Source: Bifidobacteriaceae bacterium (lineage in GTDB: Bacteria > Actinomycetota > Actinomycetes > Actinomycetales > WQXJ01). From it: a stretch of DNA of 9,325 nt. Made by a program: the position numbers and the translations under genes. The stretch spans positions 1 through 9,325 of the forward strand of contig JAISBQ010000319.1 of assembly GCA_031266115.1 (NCBI GenBank), in the 5' to 3' direction. The notes beneath the pieces were generated by a model. The model did not search any database, was not told the DNA's origin, and saw only the letters and a program-made list of their open reading frames with translations. Position 1 is the first letter of the stretch; every line of letters starts with the position of its first letter. Positions 8,401 to 9,325 of this stretch are shown here, piece after piece.

Positions 8401-8629
8401 CAAGAAGTCGCTGCGTCTGGTGGCGGGCAAGTCCTCCACGGTCGCGGTGAAGGCCGTGACCGCCAAGGGCGCCAAGGCAAAGGTGACCTGGAAGAGCTCC
8501 AACGCCAAGGTCGCAAAGGTCTCTAAGTTGGGCAAGATCACGGCGAAGAAGGCCGGCAAGGCCATCATTACGGTCAAGGCGAACGGAAAGGTCGCCAAGA
8601 TCGCCGTCAAGGTGACCGCGAAGAAGTGA
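5420..8629 (+). CDS. Secreted GH10 xylanase-like, FIVAR stalk, BIG2 tail
   Basis: 1069 aa. Predicted extracellular endo-1,4-beta-xylanase cutting the xylan backbone. A signal peptide (1-32) ends in ATA before VDY. The GH10 domain covers about 38-485 and is longer than the usual 320-350 residues. RAHVLAWH (156-163) corresponds to the family RGHTLVWH motif; SWDVVNEP holds the acid/base Glu221; GYGMQ (319-323) and FSESDIR hold the nucleophile Glu354. The usual ENEMKW segment is SNALKLD (71-77), so it belongs to a divergent GH10 branch. Inserts lie near 85-150 and 360-425. About seven acidic, Ala-rich FIVAR repeats follow (490-968, units of 62-72 residues, YTxxS motifs), then a BIG2-like domain (985-1069) with 24 Lys and no Asp or Glu. 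There is no LPXTG motif. It is divergent from the GH3 gene, which should act on its products. GH10 membership is confident; xylan as substrate is family-based inference. Confidence 0.92.
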   Translation: MRGKMRRLIVVSLATVMGATTAAVATTTSATAVDYTLPSLWREYQDYFIMGTFGTWNGTQALYHYRTNSPSNALKLDGQIGNNNSNSVSRQAYNAAVTEIDADTTLTELEKAAAKEVANRNVVLANTTNSSEATLRAIQAYNETNNLPPEERKVVRAHVLAWHGGQQPNYFFCNGFVYNAQNPDWASPATMLARLDNYIMKMMEKYEPYNDVIYSWDVVNEPIDDYTGQVRNADDYQVGQWGRIFRRADLDTNPDARLYAESAWIRQAFSSARTWSNHYGADWKLYLNDFQDSNKLYEPKMSQTIKMLQPIYAAGNVDGYGMQARLAAAYPTIDMLRAQIEAGLTVADEISFSESDIRSDFVPNPYYDPNEPTRRVLPTDPQYPANSGSTSWIGQANGNTFDVHNSPVMRREGWGSGANNTMANSAEVQEYQADFAADWMDLLIEYKDKIVAYQWDGTSDTGTFNRTTGGHLWTNAGVEKASFFATIGAPNRDKMRQAIAAVSLADEADYYPSTWATYLAAREAAEDLVDVRIYTMDGVQAVKDATADLNAAIEALELNQLGPLYDAWADADLSAYTTSSAAALTGALSGAEDVLANTSATEAEIQAAYDTLAGAVAGLVARAGDAIVGPFEALLAAGTSVEANQTAYTTDSYAAFAPVLAAARAVYANLADTPADAVQAAHADLQAAFGSLVIGGVDRDGLRDWIAIAEAMAATPDLYMTAGLANLNAKLDAAKVVEADPAATQGQIDAAEIALGQAVIAIVDKGDTAALAILDATVRALPEALYTPVSWAALTSPLAASQAILALSEAPKTDVDEAYEALRAAMGGLVPRPSKVSLASAISLAQTIVDGIANYVPSSVVGLPDVLASAKAVNDNPNATATQVSTARSTLVAEIAKARVRPYTGSASAAVAAARAMNTAGVDAATAQALASAIAIAEAAIANPEATQDEVDAAEAGVVNAMVAPAIQAGLAPKVAPEVAPAAPKAGKAIFKVAKKSLRLVAGKSSTVAVKAVTAKGAKAKVTWKSSNAKVAKVSKLGKITAKKAGKAIITVKANGKVAKIAVKVTAKK

Positions 8630-8702
8630 ACCGGTCACGATGAAGTAGGTGGTAAATTCGATGCCACTCTTCGTATTTCGTCGATGTTGACGTCAGCGCG
8701 AT

Positions 8703-8735
8703 CCGTGGGGTCGGTGCCTGGCACCGGCCCCACGG
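8703..8735 (+). terminator. Strong hairpin after the GH10 gene
   Basis: CCGTGGGG-T-CGGTG (8703-8716) pairs with CACCG-G-CCCCACGG (8722-8735) around a CCTGG loop. This gives a 14-bp stem in RNA, counting one central U-G wobble. It lies about 73 nt beyond the GH10 stop. No U-tract follows, but the stem is very stable and fits a transcription terminator. Confidence 0.7.
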
Positions 8736-8753
8736 GCCGCGCCCAACCAGGGT

Positions 8754-8770
8754 CCCGCTGCGAGAGCGGG
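8754..8770 (+). terminator. Second small hairpin behind the GH10 gene
   Basis: CCCGCT (8754-8759) and AGCGGG (8765-8770) form a 6-bp stem with a GCGAG loop, 18 bases after the main hairpin. It may assist termination; by itself it is weak. Confidence 0.3.
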
Positions 8771-8778
8771 GCTCGTTC

Positions 8779-8820
8779 GCGTTCGCCTGGCCCTGGCGAG
8801 GTCCTGACCAGGCGAAACGC
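8779..8820. repeat. Inverted repeat over the third gene's promoter
   Basis: GCGTTCGCCTGG (8779-8790) is complementary to 8808-8820 apart from one bulged A at 8815, with a 17-base gap. It overlaps the candidate -35 box at 8804-8809. It could be an operator for the downstream gene or an additional terminator stem for the upstream one; the sequence does not decide between these. Confidence 0.4.
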
Positions 8821-8832
8821 GGCAGCTAGCAT
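8804..8832 (+). promoter_or_regulatory. Candidate promoter of the third gene
   Basis: CTGACC (8804-8809), a 17-base spacer and TAGCAT (8827-8832) resemble a sigma-70-type promoter. It lies between the GH10 terminator and the next start codon, where a promoter is expected. Match quality is moderate. Confidence 0.35.
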
Positions 8833-8862
8833 CTGGAACGGCGCTTCGCGGCGCCGTCCCAG
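8833..8862 (+). promoter_or_regulatory. 5'-UTR hairpin before the third gene
   Basis: CTGG-A-ACGGCGC (8833-8844) pairs with GCGCCGT-C-CCAG (8851-8862), giving 7 plus 4 bp around one mismatch and a TTCGCG loop. If the promoter above is right, this hairpin lies at the extreme 5' end of the mRNA, where it could stabilise the transcript or attenuate it. Confidence 0.4.
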
Positions 8863-8900
8863 CCCGTCCCCAATGCCGCGGTGTGCGGCGCCCTGAATGC

Positions 8901-8906
8901 AGGTGA
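8901..8906 (+). promoter_or_regulatory. Ribosome binding site of the third gene
   Basis: AGGTGA lies five bases before the ATG at 8912. An in-frame ATG at 8897 also exists directly after a stop codon, but it has no comparable site, so 8912 is preferred. Confidence 0.6.
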
Positions 8907-8911
8907 GAGTC

Positions 8912-9325
8912 ATGACGAGCCATTCATCCCCTACCCACGCCCATCCGCGTCGCGCGGCCTTTGGCGCGGCCCTCGTGGCCCTAGCCCTGACCGCCGCGAG
9001 CATCCCCACCCCCGCCCTGGCCTACCCGCCGGGCCCCACGACCCCGCCGACCCCTGCGTACTGCTTGTCGATCCTTGGGTATCCGGGGGTGACGACTCTT
9101 GCCGCAGTCCGCGACGGCTTGGACTGCGCCAAGGACGTCGACACGTCGCTGTACACGACATCGTCGGTTGGTACGCCGGAAATGGTCAACGAGGAGACGT
9201 ACTACGGCTACATCGGTATGGCAGAGGGTTACTTTGCGAACGGGCTGGCCGAGCTGATGCTCACCGCGACCGCGGGCATGGTCTACAACGCGCTGGCTGC
9301 CCTTGAGCTTCGCGGTGACACGAGC
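8912..9325 (+). CDS. Secreted protein of unknown function (5' part)
   Basis: The frame is open from the ATG to the right edge (138 codons) and has no stop within the window, so the gene is truncated by the window border. Residues 1-37 are a clear Sec signal peptide: His/Arg-containing start, hydrophobic core AAFGAALVALALTAA and cleavage after ALA. A Pro/Thr-rich segment follows (39-49), then a region with Cys51 and Cys72 that could form a disulfide, and a segment with MVNEETYYGYIGMAEGYF followed by a probable amphipathic helix (110-132). I do not recognise the family. It is co-directional with the GH10 gene but separated by hairpins and a candidate promoter of its own, so it is probably a separate transcription unit. 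Its place beside two secreted glycosidases suggests a surface or extracellular role, but nothing shows an enzymatic activity. Confidence 0.8.
   Translation, partial: MTSHSSPTHAHPRRAAFGAALVALALTAASIPTPALAYPPGPTTPPTPAYCLSILGYPGVTTLAAVRDGLDCAKDVDTSLYTTSSVGTPEMVNEETYYGYIGMAEGYFANGLAELMLTATAGMVYNALAALELRGDTS

Noticed and set aside
8688..8695. TGACGTCA palindrome downstream of the GH10 gene
   Set aside because: A single 8-bp palindrome is expected by chance at this scale. No second site is nearby and no promoter fits the adjacent TTGACG.
8881..9306. Plus-strand frame overlapping the start of the third gene
   Set aside because: The translation is Arg/Gly/Pro-rich without a signal peptide. The frame from 8912 has an RBS, a signal peptide and normal composition.

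Overview
The window is high-GC DNA with strong G/C bias at third codon positions, Ala/Thr/Val-rich secreted proteins, AGGAG-type ribosome binding sites and GC-rich hairpins without U-tracts. This fits an actinobacterium (Actinomycetota); the genus cannot be fixed from the sequence alone. It reads as a piece of an extracellular plant-polysaccharide (xylan) degradation locus.

Layout. Positions 1-448 hold no gene I can support. They carry a dense repeat cluster: six copies of a degenerate 16-mer arranged as (minus, plus, plus) twice, an exact 24-bp tandem repeat and long inverted repeats. Two hairpins (407-444, 449-474) follow the stop codon of a large leftward gene (480-5168, minus). That gene encodes a secreted family GH3 enzyme, most like beta-xylosidases, with a long C-terminal appendage of bacterial Ig-like and FIVAR domains. 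A 251-bp divergent intergenic region (5169-5419) carries a candidate promoter and GTTGC/GCAAC-type dyads. The rightward gene (5420-8629) encodes a secreted GH10 endo-xylanase-like enzyme followed by about seven FIVAR repeats and a Lys-rich BIG2-type domain. A strong hairpin (8703-8735) ends this unit. A third gene, with its own candidate promoter and a 5'-UTR hairpin, starts at 8912 and runs off the right edge; it encodes a secreted protein I do not recognise.

How the genes work together. The GH10 enzyme should cut the xylan backbone internally and the GH3 enzyme should release xylose (or a related sugar) from the ends of the oligosaccharides. They are divergently transcribed from one regulatory region, so co-regulation is likely. 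Both carry the same kind of tail: an alanine-rich FIVAR helical stalk ending in very basic Ig-like domains, with no LPXTG motif. I infer that both are held at the cell surface, or on an anionic polymer, by these cationic tails. The most unusual signals are the repeat cluster at the left edge and the extreme charge of the shared tails.
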